A DNA stretch of 64,000 bases, taken from positions 3,638,028-3,702,027 of the forward strand of contig NZ_CM001773.1 of NCBI RefSeq assembly GCF_000314895.2, in the 5' to 3' direction. Numbering within the stretch: position 1 is the first letter of the stretch; each line of letters begins with the position of its first letter. The stretch comes from Providencia sneebia DSM 19967. GTDB taxonomy: Bacteria; Pseudomonadota; Gammaproteobacteria; Enterobacterales; Enterobacteriaceae. Position numbers and translations under genes: made by a program. The notes beneath the pieces were generated by a model. The model saw only the letters and a program-made list of their open reading frames with translations, was not told where the DNA came from and made no database searches. Shown in pieces: positions 38,863 through 49,458 of this stretch.

Positions 38863-40185
38863 TTATTCACTAATTTGACGATAAACCATTGGTGTCGCTG
38901 CTGCGGCTTTCTCACCAATAACCATTGCTTCGCGTACTTCTCGCGCAGCTTCTTCCCAAGCTTTTTCACTATTCGCATGAATAATAGCTAAAGGCGTTTG
39001 GCTATCAACAGATGTTCCTAATGCCGCAATACCGCTTAAACCAACACTATAATCAATATCATCTGTTGCTTTGCGACGACCACCACCGAGTGTCACTACA
39101 GACATGCCCAAAGCTCGGGTATCCATCGCGGTCACAATACCGGATTTTTCTGCATAAACGGCTTTGCTCAATACTGCTGTTGGTAAGTATTTGTCATAGT
39201 TTTCTACAAAATCACTTGGACCTTTTTGAGCCGCGACCATACGTCCAAAAATTTCTGCTGCTTGACCATTATCAAGCACCGCTTGTAATTTTCGACGAGC
39301 ATCATCTCTATCTACAGCAAGCCCACCTGAAACTAACATTTCAGCACACAACGCCATCGTGACTTCAAATAAACGAGGATTTCGATACTCTCCGGTTAAA
39401 AACCGTACTGCTTCTCTGACTTCAACGGCATTACCTGCACTTGAGGCAAGCACTTCGTTCATATCTGTCAATAATGCCGTTGTTTTACAACCTGCGCCAT
39501 TTGCCACTTTGACAATTGACTCAGCAAGTTGCTCTGATTTTTCATAAGTTGGCATAAATGCGCCAGAACCTACTTTGACATCCATCACTAAAGCATCTAA
39601 ACCTTCAGCCAGCTTTTTACTTAAGATAGATGCTGTAATCAAAGGAATAGAATCAACGGTTGCGGTGATATCACGTGTTGCATAGAAGCGTTTATCGGCT
39701 GGTGCCAATGAATTGGTTTGACCAATGATTGCCACACCAACCTGACGAATAATGTCACGGAAACGCTCATCATTTGGAAAAATATCAAATCCAGGGATAG
39801 CTTCGAGTTTATCTAATGTGCCCCCCGTATGACCTAAACCTCGGCCAGAAATCATGGGGACATAACCGCCACATGCTGCCACCATTGGACCTAACATGAG
39901 TGATGTCACATCACCAACACCACCCGTTGAGTGCTTATCAACAAGAGGGCCATTGAGATTTAATGATTTCCAATTTAATACTGTACCAGAATCACGCATT
40001 GCTAAAGTCAATGCAACGCGTTCAGGCATTGTCATATCATTGAAATAGATCGTCATCGCCAAAGCGGCTATTTGACCTTCAGAGACTGCGTTATCGCGAA
40101 CACCATTAATAAAGAAGCGGATCTCTTCTTCACTCAATGGCTTACCATCACGTTTTTTGCGGATTATTTCTTGCGCCAGAAACAC
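38863..40185 (-). CDS. deoA: Thymidine phosphorylase DeoA
   Basis: DeoA cleaves thymidine to thymine and deoxyribose-1-phosphate. The 440-residue protein has the N-terminal helical domain ([20 protein letters not shown]), the phosphate-binding motif [16 protein letters not shown] (near 84-99), the family signature [20 protein letters not shown], and the nucleoside-site [20 protein letters not shown]. Length and start match E. coli. It is the second gene of the deo operon, between deoC and deoB. Confidence 0.97.
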   Translation of the reverse strand: MFLAQEIIRKKRDGKPLSEEEIRFFINGVRDNAVSEGQIAALAMTIYFNDMTMPERVALTLAMRDSGTVLNWKSLNLNGPLVDKHSTGGVGDVTSLMLGPMVAACGGYVPMISGRGLGHTGGTLDKLEAIPGFDIFPNDERFRDIIRQVGVAIIGQTNSLAPADKRFYATRDITATVDSIPLITASILSKKLAEGLDALVMDVKVGSGAFMPTYEKSEQLAESIVKVANGAGCKTTALLTDMNEVLASSAGNAVEVREAVRFLTGEYRNPRLFEVTMALCAEMLVSGGLAVDRDDARRKLQAVLDNGQAAEIFGRMVAAQKGPSDFVENYDKYLPTAVLSKAVYAEKSGIVTAMDTRALGMSVVTLGGGRRKATDDIDYSVGLSGIAALGTSVDSQTPLAIIHANSEKAWEEAAREVREAMVIGEKAAAATPMVYRQISE

Positions 40186-40337
40186 GGTATGCTCCTCAAT
40201 CCAAATAGATTTCGTGATACTCGTAATAACTTTTGTAACATGAGGCCTAGAAAATTTGACTAAGCCTCTATTTATTAGATAAATGCCGTATGACTTAAGT
40301 TATAACGAGTATAGATAACAGTTTGACAATACGCTTC

Positions 40338-41117
40338 TTAATAACTGCTATTTGATTTTTTTACATCAAAACCAAGTGTATTTAATAAGCTATTAAGCAA
40401 GCTTGATGCGCCGAAACGGAAATGACGCGCATCAACCCAACCATCACCTAAAATTCTATCTGCAAGTGCTAAATATTGAGCAGCTTCTTCAGCCGTACGA
40501 ACGCCACCAGCAGGTTTAAAACCGACAGTTTTGGCAACATTCATATCATGAATCACCTGCATCATGATCTCAGCACTTTCAAGGGTTGCGTTAACAGGTA
40601 CTTTACCTGTAGAGGTTTTAATAAAGTCTGCACCCGCTTTAATCGAAATTTCAGAAGCTTTACGAATAAGCGCAGGATCTTTTAGCTCGCCGACTTCGAT
40701 AATCACTTTCAATAAAACATTGGCCTCTGAACAAGCTTCTTTGCAGGCTTTCACTAAGTCGAAACCAACTTGCTCATTGCCAGCCATCAGTGCACGATAA
40801 GGGAATACCACATCCACTTCATCAGCGCCGTAAGCAATCGCAGCTCGAGTTTCTGCTAAAGCAATTTCAATATCATCATTACCGTGTGGGAAATTGGTTA
40901 CTGTTGCGATACGTACTTCAGGCGTACCCTGTTCACGTAATGCTTTACGAGCAATTGGAATAAAACGGGGATAAATACAAATAGCCGCAGTTTGACCCGC
41001 AGGACTTTTGGCTTGATGACATAATGCGATCACTTTTTCATCAGTATCATCGTCATTCAAGGTTGTTAAATCCATCAAATTCAATGCGCGTTGCGCAGCG
41101 GCAGTTAAATCAGTCAT
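40338..41117 (-). CDS. deoC: Deoxyribose-phosphate aldolase DeoC
   Basis: DeoC splits deoxyribose-5-phosphate into glyceraldehyde-3-phosphate and acetaldehyde. The 259-residue class I aldolase has the Schiff-base lysine in the [10 protein letters not shown] motif (about K167), and [11 protein letters not shown] further on. A frame extends to 41129, but ATG 41117 gives exactly the E. coli length and has GGAGAG upstream. It is the first gene of deoCABD, with a structured leader of about 180 nt holding a DeoR-like half site and a small overlapping frame (see findings). Confidence 0.97.
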   Translation of the reverse strand: MTDLTAAAQRALNLMDLTTLNDDDTDEKVIALCHQAKSPAGQTAAICIYPRFIPIARKALREQGTPEVRIATVTNFPHGNDDIEIALAETRAAIAYGADEVDVVFPYRALMAGNEQVGFDLVKACKEACSEANVLLKVIIEVGELKDPALIRKASEISIKAGADFIKTSTGKVPVNATLESAEIMMQVIHDMNVAKTVGFKPAGGVRTAEEAAQYLALADRILGDGWVDARHFRFGASSLLNSLLNTLGFDVKKSNSSY

Positions 41118-41142
41118 AAAACTCTCCAACGTTTGTGAATTC

Positions 41143-41162
41143 TGTTAGAACAACACGTTCTA
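41143..41162. promoter_or_regulatory. DeoR-like operator near deoC
   Basis: TGTTAGAA (41143-41150) is an exact half of the E. coli DeoR palindrome TGTTAGAATTCTAACA. A TAGAAC/GTTCTA inverted repeat (41146-41151, 41157-41162) overlaps it. It lies 26-45 bp upstream of the deoC start codon. Confidence 0.45.
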
Positions 41163-41586
41163 TGTTGGCGAGCGGGCTTGGTTCCTTAAAGATGCTCCTC
41201 GGCATAGACCGAGCGTAGCAGCTGAATTCCTTCTCACCGCACAATACCCTAGAGCACATTCACTCTGAGAACTAGCAGTCCATAGCAGCTTACTTAAACT
41301 TATTTGACCATGGAATTAGGCTATTTTATGTGTCTTGAGTCACATTAATAACCTGAACGTTACATCGTTAAATACATAATTGTGAATAACAGCACAATTA
41401 TACCTTAATTCACCTCAGTTTTATTCTCTCAAATGGCTTTTTATCACCCTTTCTTAGTCCCAATTGAAGCATACAAAACTCTTGATAAAGCTTAGTTCAA
41501 AAAATTAGGCTCATGATAAAAAATAAAAGAAGATAACTGAGAGTCATTGTCGCGGGAGAGACTCGCCCTCCCGCTAAAAGATAGGC
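41163..41586. other. deoC leader and promoter region
   Basis: About 420 bp between deoC and the nucleoside transporter. The part nearest deoC (41160-41290) is richer in G+C, with a CTCGG/CCGAG hairpin near 41198-41213, and looks like a structured leader. The far part holds a CRP site (41329-41344) and is A+T rich. A stem GCGGGAG/CTCCCGC at 41552-41574 follows the transporter gene and may end its transcript. Confidence 0.55.
41329..41344. promoter_or_regulatory. CRP site upstream of deoC
   Basis: TGTGTCTTGAGTCACA matches the CRP consensus TGTGA-N6-TCACA at nine of ten positions. It fits catabolite control of the deo operon, as in E. coli where CRP and CytR act together. Confidence 0.7.
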
Positions 41587-42873
41587 TTATATTACAGCGA
41601 GAGTTAAGAAGAAACCTGCAATTGTCGCACTCATTAAGTTAGAGAGCGTTCCGGCAAGGACAGCTTTCATTCCCAAACGTGCAACATCACTACGGCGATT
41701 TGGTGCCATTCCACCTAATCCACCTAATAGAATTGCAACAGATGAAAGGTTAGCAAAACCACACAATGCGAATGAAATAATTGCTTTAGAATGCTCAGAG
41801 AGGACTTGTTTACCTGCTGCAATCACTTCTGCATCTGGTTTCAGATATTCACCAAAATGCATATAGGCAACAAATTCGTTAACAACAATTTTTTGGCCGA
41901 TAAAAGAACCTGCAATATTTGCTTCACTCCATGGCACACCAATCAAGTAAGCGATTGGAGAAAATACCCAACCTAAGATCAGTTCAAGAGAAAGCTCTGG
42001 GTAATCAAACCAACCACCAACGCCACTTAAAATACCATTCACCAATGCGATTAACGCAATGAAAGCAAGCAACATAGCGCCAACATTCAAGGCTAATTGC
42101 ATACCCGATGCCGCGCCAGATGCTGCCGCATCAATAATGTTCGCAGGGCGCTCATCTTCAGCAACTAAATCTACTGCATTAGCATCATCACGACTTTTTT
42201 CTGTTTCAGGAACGAGTAACTTAGCAAATAACAATCCGCCCGGTGCAGCCATAAATGAGGCTGCGATGAGATATTCCATAGGAACACCTAATTGTGCATA
42301 TCCTGCCAATACAGAACCTGCAACAGAGGCTAAGCCACCGCTCATGACAGCAAATAATTCAGAGTTTGTCATAGTCGCAATGTAAGGGCGAACAACTAAA
42401 GGCGCTTCAGTTTGACCAACAAAAATATTTGCTGTTGCAGATAATGATTCAGTTCTTGAAGTGCCGAGAAGTTTCTGCAAGCCGCCACCAAGCACTTTGA
42501 TAACTAATTGCATGATACCGAGATAATACAGAACGGCTATCAAAGAAGAGAAAAAGACAATAATTGGCAGAACGCGCAGTGCAAAAACAAATCCGCCGCC
42601 GCCAAACAATTCAAACATTTTGTCAGAAACAAGGCCACCAAAGATGAAACTCATCCCATCTTGACCATAACTAATGACTTTAGAGACACCATCAGATATC
42701 GCTTGCAGCACACTACGGCCGGCTGGTACATAAAGAACTAAAGCACCTAAAGCGAGCTGAATGAGGAAAGCACCGCCCACTGTGCGAAGTTTAATTGCTC
42801 TGCGATTGCTGGAAAATAGCACGGCAATAGCAATTAGCACTGCCATCCCGACCAGACCCATAATGAGTTGCAT
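41587..42873 (-). CDS. CNT-family nucleoside transporter (NupC/NupX type)
   Basis: The 428-residue inner-membrane protein belongs to the concentrative nucleoside transporter family, importing nucleosides by ion symport. It contains many hydrophobic helices and the conserved [13 protein letters not shown] and [19 protein letters not shown] family motifs. The frame begins at 42891, but ATG 42873 ([10 protein letters not shown]) fits the CNT start and has CAGGGATT before it. It lies just upstream of the deo operon, so uptake and breakdown of nucleosides are encoded together. Which member (NupC, NupX or PsuT type) cannot be fixed from sequence alone. Confidence 0.93.
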   Translation of the reverse strand: MQLIMGLVGMAVLIAIAVLFSSNRRAIKLRTVGGAFLIQLALGALVLYVPAGRSVLQAISDGVSKVISYGQDGMSFIFGGLVSDKMFELFGGGGFVFALRVLPIIVFFSSLIAVLYYLGIMQLVIKVLGGGLQKLLGTSRTESLSATANIFVGQTEAPLVVRPYIATMTNSELFAVMSGGLASVAGSVLAGYAQLGVPMEYLIAASFMAAPGGLLFAKLLVPETEKSRDDANAVDLVAEDERPANIIDAAASGAASGMQLALNVGAMLLAFIALIALVNGILSGVGGWFDYPELSLELILGWVFSPIAYLIGVPWSEANIAGSFIGQKIVVNEFVAYMHFGEYLKPDAEVIAAGKQVLSEHSKAIISFALCGFANLSSVAILLGGLGGMAPNRRSDVARLGMKAVLAGTLSNLMSATIAGFFLTLAVI

Positions 42874-43027
42874 GGAAGAATCCCTGTTCACTTAATTTTT
42901 AATGGATGTAAAAGGAAACGCGTTAGTTTCCTTGACTCTTTGTGCTGTAATTATACCGAGTCCTCATGAAGAACCCGCAATATTTGTCACAAATATATGG
43001 TACAGAAAGCAACAAAAATTCTTTTGT

Positions 43028-43043
43028 TGTGATGAATATCACA
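43028..43043. promoter_or_regulatory. Perfect CRP site upstream of the nucleoside transporter
   Basis: TGTGATGAATATCACA matches the CRP consensus TGTGA-N6-TCACA at every fixed position. A TATATT -10 candidate on the minus strand (42997-42992) would place the site about 50 bp upstream of the transcription start. Confidence 0.8.
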
Positions 43044-43164
43044 ATAAATCACTATTTAAGACCAAATGCACAACTTGCACAGAGTATGGCGTGAATAGAT
43101 AAATCTACTAAGAATATAAAAGAACACGCCAAAAAGGATAAAAACTTTAGATTTTAATTCTATT

Positions 43165-43944
43165 TCAAAGCGATAAATTAAATAGCGTTTGGCTATTTTT
43201 ATACAGCTGATTTGCAATTTCATCAGGCGGTTCAGGCCGTAACTCACATAATGACTGAAAAATCGACTGTATACGTTCAGGTCGATTAGATTGGCCTTGA
43301 AAACCAGAAACAGGCATATCAGGTGCATCTGTTTCAAATACCAGCGAACTCAAGGGTAATTGCGACATTGTTTGCCGCGTTTTATTGGCGCGTTCATAGG
43401 TAATTGTTCCACCAACACCAATAAAATAACCCAATTTAATAAAAGCTTGAGCTTGGACCAAACTCCCAGCAAACCCATGAACAACGCCACAAGCAGGAAC
43501 AGGATGTCGGCGCAGTAATACAGCAAGTTGGTCATGACTTTTACGTGAATGTAAAATAACGGGCAGATCAAATTGTTTTGCCAATTTTAGCTGCTCACTT
43601 AACACTTTTTGCTGTAATTCAAACAGCGGTTCTTGCATATAAAGATCAAGACCTATTTCACCAACAGCCACACATTTAGCATTTTTTTGTTGTAAGTAAT
43701 CACGTAATTGTTCAATTTGATCAACTTGGAATTGGGACAAATAAAGAGGATGAAACCCCATTGCTGCATACAATTGAGGATATTGTTGAGATAGCTGCCA
43801 AACACGACCAAAATTATCCGCTCCGACTGTCGGAATAATAATTTTCGAAACACCCGCTTGTTCCGCTAACAAAAGACTTTGTTCAATTGACTCAATAAAA
43901 GGCGGAAAATCAAAGTGGCAATGCGTATCAATAAACGTATTCAT
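43165..43944 (-). CDS. yjjV: TatD-family metal-dependent hydrolase YjjV
   Basis: YjjV is a TatD-family metallohydrolase; relatives are DNases or D-aminoacyl-tRNA deacylases. The 259-residue protein starts MNTFIDTHCHFDFPPF, with the metal-binding HxH in THCHFD. The glutamate of VGEIGLD, the histidines in VILHSRKS and VHGFAGS, and the aspartate of ETDAPDMPV follow in the usual order. It lies with yjjU and the osmY-like gene as in E. coli. The substrate is not established. Confidence 0.93.
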   Translation of the reverse strand: MNTFIDTHCHFDFPPFIESIEQSLLLAEQAGVSKIIIPTVGADNFGRVWQLSQQYPQLYAAMGFHPLYLSQFQVDQIEQLRDYLQQKNAKCVAVGEIGLDLYMQEPLFELQQKVLSEQLKLAKQFDLPVILHSRKSHDQLAVLLRRHPVPACGVVHGFAGSLVQAQAFIKLGYFIGVGGTITYERANKTRQTMSQLPLSSLVFETDAPDMPVSGFQGQSNRPERIQSIFQSLCELRPEPPDEIANQLYKNSQTLFNLSL

Positions 43945-44019
43945 CTATCGCAAATTATCTCTATTGTTTTTTATCATAAATATTTTACAGCAAAATAAGT
44001 ATCCTAAATAAATAATAGG

Positions 44020-45174
44020 CTATTTATCATGATTACTCACCTTTTTAGCCTGTTCTTCATTGGCAACTAATACCGAATTAGCAATAAAGGATTGGGCTGT
44101 ATCTGCCATTTTCCGCGCTTTATGCTGAGCAATAAGTTCAAGATCATCACTTGCATCAGAAATTGCTTGAGCATAATCATTTTCGATTTGAATCTCTTCA
44201 TTAGGCGAATTATCAAAACTAGAATACCTAAATGGTATATCTGCCATTGAGAAACAATGACCTAATGCTGCGAGAAAATAGCGGCCACAACGTCTGCCAG
44301 TATGATAATCATAGTTTAATGCAGATAATTTGCTTCCCAAAGCACTACTTTTCAGTGGTGAAGGTGGATATATTTCAAATATTTGCAAATCTTCAGGTGG
44401 GTTTTCAATAAACTCCTGAGTACGATGATAACTCTTTAAATAAACTTTCAGCATAGTCGCCATGCGTTGTAAGCTATTTTTATCGCCTTCTAACCACCGC
44501 GTCATTCTCTTCACCCATTCAGGTGTAAAATACATTTGAGAAGGAACGGTACGAATAACAACAATCGTATCAGCACCACGGCGATAAGCTTCTTCAACTG
44601 GCACTGCTGCGCTAATTCCGCCATCGTGATATAGCTTGCCATCAAACTCAACGCCATTACGATAAAACCCAGGGATTGCACTGGATGCTCTGATAATATC
44701 TAGCCAAGTATCCGCTTCTGGCTGTAAAAACTCAGCAATAAAGTCATGACTGCGGCTGGCTCCCATGAGAAACTCACGTCCAGCCTTAATTAATTCCATT
44801 CCTGATTCAATCTGTAGTGGCAGCTCTTTTGCGGTAATCGCCACTAACCAATCTAAATCAATTAAATGTCCACCGCGAATAAAACGTAGTGGATTAAAAA
44901 ATAAGGAATTTGTTGTATAACGTGTGATCACACGCCGAGCATAGCCATGTTGCCCACAAATATAAGCTGAAAGGTTCTGTGCTCCCGCAGAAGTACCAAT
45001 CATGATGTCAAAAGGATTAAAGCCCGTTTTGAGGAACTCATCCAATACACCCGCAGTAAAAATACCACGTTGCCCTCCACCTTCGCAGATAAGAGCCGTT
45101 TTGCCTTTATTGATCTCATCAAAAAAAGCCAATGGTTCAATACTCCCGAGTGTCACTGATACACGTTTTCCCAT
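44020..45174 (-). CDS. yjjU: Patatin-like phospholipase YjjU
   Basis: The 384-residue protein is a patatin-like esterase with the oxyanion motif GGGQRG (near 32), the nucleophile GTSAG (serine near 62), and the catalytic aspartate in YHDGGISAAVPV (DGG). It has no signal peptide, so it is probably cytoplasmic or peripheral. The tail (about 330-384) is charged and less conserved. The position next to yjjV matches E. coli. Its lipid substrate is unknown. Confidence 0.93.
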   Translation of the reverse strand: MGKRVSVTLGSIEPLAFFDEINKGKTALICEGGGQRGIFTAGVLDEFLKTGFNPFDIMIGTSAGAQNLSAYICGQHGYARRVITRYTTNSLFFNPLRFIRGGHLIDLDWLVAITAKELPLQIESGMELIKAGREFLMGASRSHDFIAEFLQPEADTWLDIIRASSAIPGFYRNGVEFDGKLYHDGGISAAVPVEEAYRRGADTIVVIRTVPSQMYFTPEWVKRMTRWLEGDKNSLQRMATMLKVYLKSYHRTQEFIENPPEDLQIFEIYPPSPLKSSALGSKLSALNYDYHTGRRCGRYFLAALGHCFSMADIPFRYSSFDNSPNEEIQIENDYAQAISDASDDLELIAQHKARKMADTAQSFIANSVLVANEEQAKKVSNHDK

Positions 45175-45334
45175 TATTTGTCTCCGGACAAAATAAGTGG
45201 CGACCTCTTCCTTGTATATGAAGCCTTGCTGTTTATAAAAACCAATATATCGGTTTTAAATACAACAACAATAAATTAAGTGGCGAAATATAAGCTATTG
45301 ATTCATCGCTAAGATAGGAGGATGCAGAAAACAA

Positions 45335-45363
45335 AAACTGAACTTCTTATCAAAGTTCAGTTT
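45335..45363 (-). terminator. Terminator after the BON lipoprotein gene
   Basis: AAACTGAACTT (45335-45345) pairs with AAGTTCAGTTT (45353-45363); on the minus strand the stem is followed by TTGTTTTC. It lies about 60 bp after the stop codon of the BON lipoprotein gene. Confidence 0.75.
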
Positions 45364-45425
45364 AAGAATATAAAGCGATTAATTTCAGGAATATGCTCCA
45401 TTGTCATAACAGAGCGCAACAATAA

Positions 45426-45833
45426 TTAATTCGCCACGACTAATCCATTTTGAACTGATTTCACACCATTAATAAGTGAAGCAACTTCAGCCGCTTTATT
45501 CGCTTGGCTATCTGATTTCACAAAACCAGATAAATAAACAACGCCTTGAACTGTCTTCACTGAAATGGAATTGCTATCGATACCACTTGTAGTCAATAGC
45601 TTACTTTTTACTTGCGCAGTGATAGATGAATCAGTGATATATTTATCTGTACTTTCTACACCACTAGAAATGGCTTCGCCGGTATCTTTACCAGCAATAT
45701 CAATCGTTTTTCCTGCGCTATCCCACGTTTCGGTTGCTTGCTGTTTTAAGGGTGAATTTGAAGAACCACAAGCAAATAGAGCACTGCTCAACCCAATAAC
45801 GATTAAAGAACGTAAAAATAGGGTATTTCTCAT
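45426..45833 (-). CDS. BON-domain lipoprotein (OsmY-like)
   Basis: The 135-residue product begins MRNTLFLRSLIVIGLSSALF with lipobox ALFACGSS, so it is probably a lipoprotein anchored at the cysteine. One BON domain (about 65-135) reads ITAQVKSKLLTTSGIDSNSI followed by VKTVQGVVYLSGFV. E. coli OsmY sits in the same gene order but is a soluble 201-residue protein with two BON domains, so this is a shorter, lipidated relative rather than a plain orthologue. ATG 45833 follows AAGGAAG; the open frame to 45866 has no comparable site. BON proteins usually protect the envelope under osmotic stress. Confidence 0.85.
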   Translation of the reverse strand: MRNTLFLRSLIVIGLSSALFACGSSNSPLKQQATETWDSAGKTIDIAGKDTGEAISSGVESTDKYITDSSITAQVKSKLLTTSGIDSNSISVKTVQGVVYLSGFVKSDSQANKAAEVASLINGVKSVQNGLVVAN

Positions 45834-45990
45834 TGGCGACTTCCTTCTCTCTTCTTTGGGTATCAATTAATCACTATAGACTATGAGAAAAGCGTCACTA
45901 AATAAAGTGGCAAAGGGACAATGGAAGATCAATCTGCAATCTTTAGACAAAAAAGCAGAATAACATTCAAAAATAGAATATTACTTTAGA

Positions 45991-46029
45991 ATAACCCACT
46001 ACAAAAAACAGCCCTCTGTAGTGGGTTAT
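45991..46029 (-). terminator. Stem-loop after prfC
   Basis: ATAACCCACTACA (45991-46003) pairs perfectly with TGTAGTGGGTTAT (46017-46029), a 13-bp stem just downstream of prfC. It is a likely terminator for prfC. Confidence 0.75.
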
Positions 46030-46043
46030 GCAGCTAAGTGAGA

Positions 46044-47633
46044 TTAGTGCTCACGCGTTTTACGGAATTCTACTTCTGGATAACGTTCACTGGTCAAATT
46101 AAGATTAACCATTGTTGGTGCAATATAAGAAAGATTATCGCCACCATCTAGTGCCAGATTTTGCTCATTCTTACGCTTAAACTCTTCAAATTTTTTCGCA
46201 TCATTACACTCCACCCAACGAGCTGTTGATACGTTAACTGCTTCATAAATAGCTTCTACGTTATATTCACTCTTCAAACGAGAAACAACCACATCAAACT
46301 GAAGCACACCCACAGCACCAACAATCAAATCATTGTTGGATAATGGACGGAATACTTGCACAGCACCTTCTTCAGATAGCTGAACTAATCCTTTGAGAAG
46401 TTGTTTTTGCTTCAGGGGATCACGCAAGCGAATACGACGGAATAATTCAGGCGCAAAGTTAGGAATACCTGTAAATTTCAGATCTTCACCTTGTGTAAAG
46501 GTATCACCAATTTGGATAGTTCCGTGATTATGCAAACCAATAATGTCACCAGCGTAAGCATTTTCAACATGTGAACGGTCACCCGCCATAAAGGTTAAGG
46601 CATCCGAAATTACCACATCTTTCTTAGTGCGAACTTGGCGCAGTTTCATCCCTTTTTCAAACGTTCCCGATACAATGCGCATAAATGCAACGCGGTCGCG
46701 ATGTTTAGGGTCCATATTTGCTTGAATTTTAAATACAAATCCGCTGAATTTTTCTTCAGTTGCTTCAACCATGCGAACATCTGTTTTACGTGGTTGCGGC
46801 GCTGGTGCCCACTGGACTAGCCCATCAAGCATGTGGTCAACACCAAAGTTACCTAATGCAGTACCAAAAAATACAGGCGTTAATTCACCCGCGAGAAATG
46901 CTTCATGATCAAATTCATGAGAAGCACCTTGTACCAATTCCAATTCATCACGTAATTGAGCAGCAAGATCATCACCCACTGCGGCATCCAATTCAGGGTT
47001 GTCTAACCCTTTAATAATACGAACTTCTTGAATGGTATGGCCTTGACCTGTTTGGTATAAAATAGTTTCATCGCGTAATAAATGATATACGCCTTTAAAT
47101 AATTTACCGCATCCGATAGGCCAAGTAATTGGGCAACATGCGATTTTTAATTCATTTTCAACTTCATCCATCAATTCCATTGGATCACGAATATCTCGGT
47201 CGAGTTTATTCATAAAAGTAAGAATTGGTGTATCACGTAAACGCGTAACTTCCATGAGTTTACGTGTTCTATCCTCAACCCCTTTACCGGAGTCAATAAC
47301 CATCAAGCAGCAGTCTACTGCGGTTAAAGTACGATAAGTATCTTCAGAGAAATCTTCATGTCCTGGCGTATCAAGAAGGTTAACCAAACAATCATGATAA
47401 GGAAATTGCATTACGGAGGTGGTAATTGAAATACCACGTTGCTTTTCCATTTCCATCCAGTCTGATTTAGCGTGCTGATTTGAACCACGCCCTTTTACTG
47501 TTCCGGCACGTTGAATTGCTTGTCCGAAAAGTAATACTTTTTCAGTGATGGTTGTTTTACCCGCATCTGGGTGAGAGATAATTGCAAACGTTCTGCGCGT
47601 ACTGACTTCATGTAAAAAATTCTGATCTGCCAT
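46044..47633 (-). CDS. prfC: Peptide chain release factor 3
   Basis: RF3 is the GTPase that recycles RF1 and RF2 from the ribosome after termination. The 529-residue protein has the GTP-binding motifs: G1 [13 protein letters not shown] near residue 20, G3 [10 protein letters not shown], and G4 TFMNKLDRD. The EF-G-like domains II and III follow. It ends KTREH. The start [16 protein letters not shown] aligns with the family. In E. coli yjjG follows; here an accessory block occupies that position. Confidence 0.97.
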   Translation of the reverse strand: MADQNFLHEVSTRRTFAIISHPDAGKTTITEKVLLFGQAIQRAGTVKGRGSNQHAKSDWMEMEKQRGISITTSVMQFPYHDCLVNLLDTPGHEDFSEDTYRTLTAVDCCLMVIDSGKGVEDRTRKLMEVTRLRDTPILTFMNKLDRDIRDPMELMDEVENELKIACCPITWPIGCGKLFKGVYHLLRDETILYQTGQGHTIQEVRIIKGLDNPELDAAVGDDLAAQLRDELELVQGASHEFDHEAFLAGELTPVFFGTALGNFGVDHMLDGLVQWAPAPQPRKTDVRMVEATEEKFSGFVFKIQANMDPKHRDRVAFMRIVSGTFEKGMKLRQVRTKKDVVISDALTFMAGDRSHVENAYAGDIIGLHNHGTIQIGDTFTQGEDLKFTGIPNFAPELFRRIRLRDPLKQKQLLKGLVQLSEEGAVQVFRPLSNNDLIVGAVGVLQFDVVVSRLKSEYNVEAIYEAVNVSTARWVECNDAKKFEEFKRKNEQNLALDGGDNLSYIAPTMVNLNLTSERYPEVEFRKTREH

Positions 47634-47893
47634 TTAATCGTTCTTTTTTCGTTTAGATACAGATTGTTTTATGCATTGGAAGAGATAATCATCAGCTCTT
47701 CGCTTAGCAAATCTGTCATTGTTAATCATAATTGGCGGCTATTTTCGCTGATCTTGCCCTGATAAACAATCAATGGTTAGTTAATTCATCACCATTTACA
47801 CTCAGCGGTTACGAATACTCTGTTGCTGTCGTTTACGATCTCTGTTTTTTTAGCTCATGAGCAGCCGCAGCTAAGTCACAAATTCCTTCGCGA
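47634..47893. other. Intergenic region between the phage repressor remnant and prfC
   Basis: A minus-strand stretch near 47835-47895 encodes REGICDLAAAAHELKKQRS and then a stop; it may be the tail of another decayed phage-type gene after the repressor remnant. The prfC promoter should also lie here. No other feature was recognised. Confidence 0.35.
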
Positions 47894-48484
47894 CTAAAAA
47901 TCGATGATATCTTGTCGAACTACACCAATAATGGTGCAGTTGCTGTTAATAAGTATTGGGAGTTCAAAGGTTTTAGGTACTTTTTTTCATCGTTAATGAC
48001 CAGCAGCTTAAAGGTGACTTCCTTGGAATCATCTAGTGGCGCAACAATCAACAAACCTGATGAGTAAGGTAACTGACATCAACAATGATTACCGCTTGGA
48101 TTTTCCATGCTGTCACCTTTTACACGAATAACGAAACAACCCTCATACACTTCATGCTACGCCTCAGTATTTTCACAGGCAAATACCTCGACTATTATAG
48201 CCTAATCATCGGCCTTAACCCAGTTAATGAGAGGAATTCTTCCTTTAATATCAGGCCTGACTTATACATTACCCCAAGTCAATCTCATCATCACCTTTAG
48301 CAAACCAATGGGCATTCACGCGAAGTTCCTCCGCAACCTCTATGGTGTAACTAAATCTAGCCGATTTACCAGAGAAGATCTGACTGGTCGACTGCTGTTT
48401 AATACCAATGCAACGAGCCAACTCAGACTGAATCATCGCAGCAATCTGTAAGGTATGGTTTAGTCATTCGGATAAATTTTTCAT
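47894..48484 (-). pseudogene. Decayed phage CI/S24-family repressor
   Basis: Minus-strand translation from ATG 48484 gives MKNLSE, a stop, then LNHTLQIAAMIQSELARCIG and QQSTSQIFSGKSARFSYTIE, a phage XRE helix-turn-helix. After a stop and a frame change near 48280 it continues PDIKGRIPLINWVKADD, stop, AIIVEVFACENTEA, stop, HEVYEGCFVIRVKGDSMENP. That last motif is the S24 peptidase serine site. LDDSKEVTFKLLVINDEKKY (lysine site) follows, and in another frame NCTIIGVVRQDIIDF. At least four stops and two frame changes are needed, so it cannot make a working repressor. Several stops fit single C-to-T or G-to-A changes. It marks an old prophage or mobile remnant beside the AbiE genes. Confidence 0.85.
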
Positions 48485-48529
48485 AAGCCCGTATTCTACA
48501 AATAGCCACCTGTTATATGGTGGTTTGCT

Positions 48530-49450
48530 CTAGACCTTTATACCAAGAACATCTTTCAGCTTTTCTAGTGCTTGTTTATGTTTTTCATTCGACATTTTTG
48601 TCAAATTGATTTGTTTCCATCTGATGGATGGAAGCTTATCGACTCCATTCAAGCCGAGTAGAGACCAGTCTGGCTCTCGATTTTTAAACGTTAGCAAAAA
48701 AGTCTTTTCAATATCGGTCAGTCCATGATGAATAAGAACTACTAGGCGCTCTCTCACCGCTTCCAGCTCCGCTAAAGGGATATCCGTCTCTGCCATGTTG
48801 GTAAATTCACCTTCATAGATGGCAGTAATATCCTTTAATTGCGGGTTGAGCAATTCTGCCATTGGCCGATTATGGCTTAATAAATAGACAAGTAAGGCTT
48901 TACGAATTTTATCCGTTAGGCCTTCATTCTCTAAAAGCCACTTAACATCAAATAAGTCTCTTGGATGCTGTCTATCCAATGCTGCACATATCTTACCAGC
49001 ATAAAGATCAGCTAAATCAACAACAGGTATTTCAACATAACCGAATTCATCTTCTACGGCAGCGCAAACCTCCATCAACTTTGGTTCATAAACAGTACCA
49101 TGCAGTACAGGCGATAACTCTACCTTGATTTGTACACCGCTTCGAGAAACGATCAATCTCAGAGCGTCACTTTTTGAGCGATAAGCTTCTGTTAGCTCGA
49201 CGTCTTTAAACGCTGTTTTCAAATCCGCACTAATAGCATCAAGTGCATCACAGATTTCTTCCAAAGCATCATCACGGCTCTTCATAGGTAGATACACCAA
49301 ATCAATATCGACCGATAAGCGAGGAAAGTCTCTAACAAATAAATTGATTGCTGTGCCACCTTTGAGTGCAAAGCATTTTTGTTTGGCAACAAAAGGTAAC
49401 ACCTGTATCAAAAGCTGTACTTGTTTGTAATAAATACTATTTCTATCCAT
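48530..49450 (-). CDS. abiEii: AbiEii-type nucleotidyltransferase toxin
   Basis: AbiEii/AbiGii toxins are nucleotidyltransferases of type IV toxin-antitoxin systems that cause abortive infection or growth arrest, often by adding nucleotides to tRNA ends. The 306-residue protein shows the family core: KGGTAINLF (near 28) and RLSVDIDLVY (near 44-53), with the catalytic pair of aspartates. VDLADLYAGKICAALDRQHPRDLFDVKWL-type motifs follow in the helical part. It lies 8 bp after the antitoxin gene and ends just upstream of the repressor remnant. Its specific target is unknown. Confidence 0.9.
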   Translation of the reverse strand: MDRNSIYYKQVQLLIQVLPFVAKQKCFALKGGTAINLFVRDFPRLSVDIDLVYLPMKSRDDALEEICDALDAISADLKTAFKDVELTEAYRSKSDALRLIVSRSGVQIKVELSPVLHGTVYEPKLMEVCAAVEDEFGYVEIPVVDLADLYAGKICAALDRQHPRDLFDVKWLLENEGLTDKIRKALLVYLLSHNRPMAELLNPQLKDITAIYEGEFTNMAETDIPLAELEAVRERLVVLIHHGLTDIEKTFLLTFKNREPDWSLLGLNGVDKLPSIRWKQINLTKMSNEKHKQALEKLKDVLGIKV

Positions 49451-49458
49451 CGCTGAAA

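Noticed and set aside
41150..41290. Possible tRNA or known riboswitch in the deoC leader
   Set aside because: No cloverleaf with a TTC arm and acceptor stem could be built, and no known riboswitch core was recognised; left as a structured leader.
48085..48451. Plus-strand frames of about 70 codons over the repressor remnant
   Set aside because: The minus-strand translation matches an S24 repressor step by step, so these are antisense shadows.
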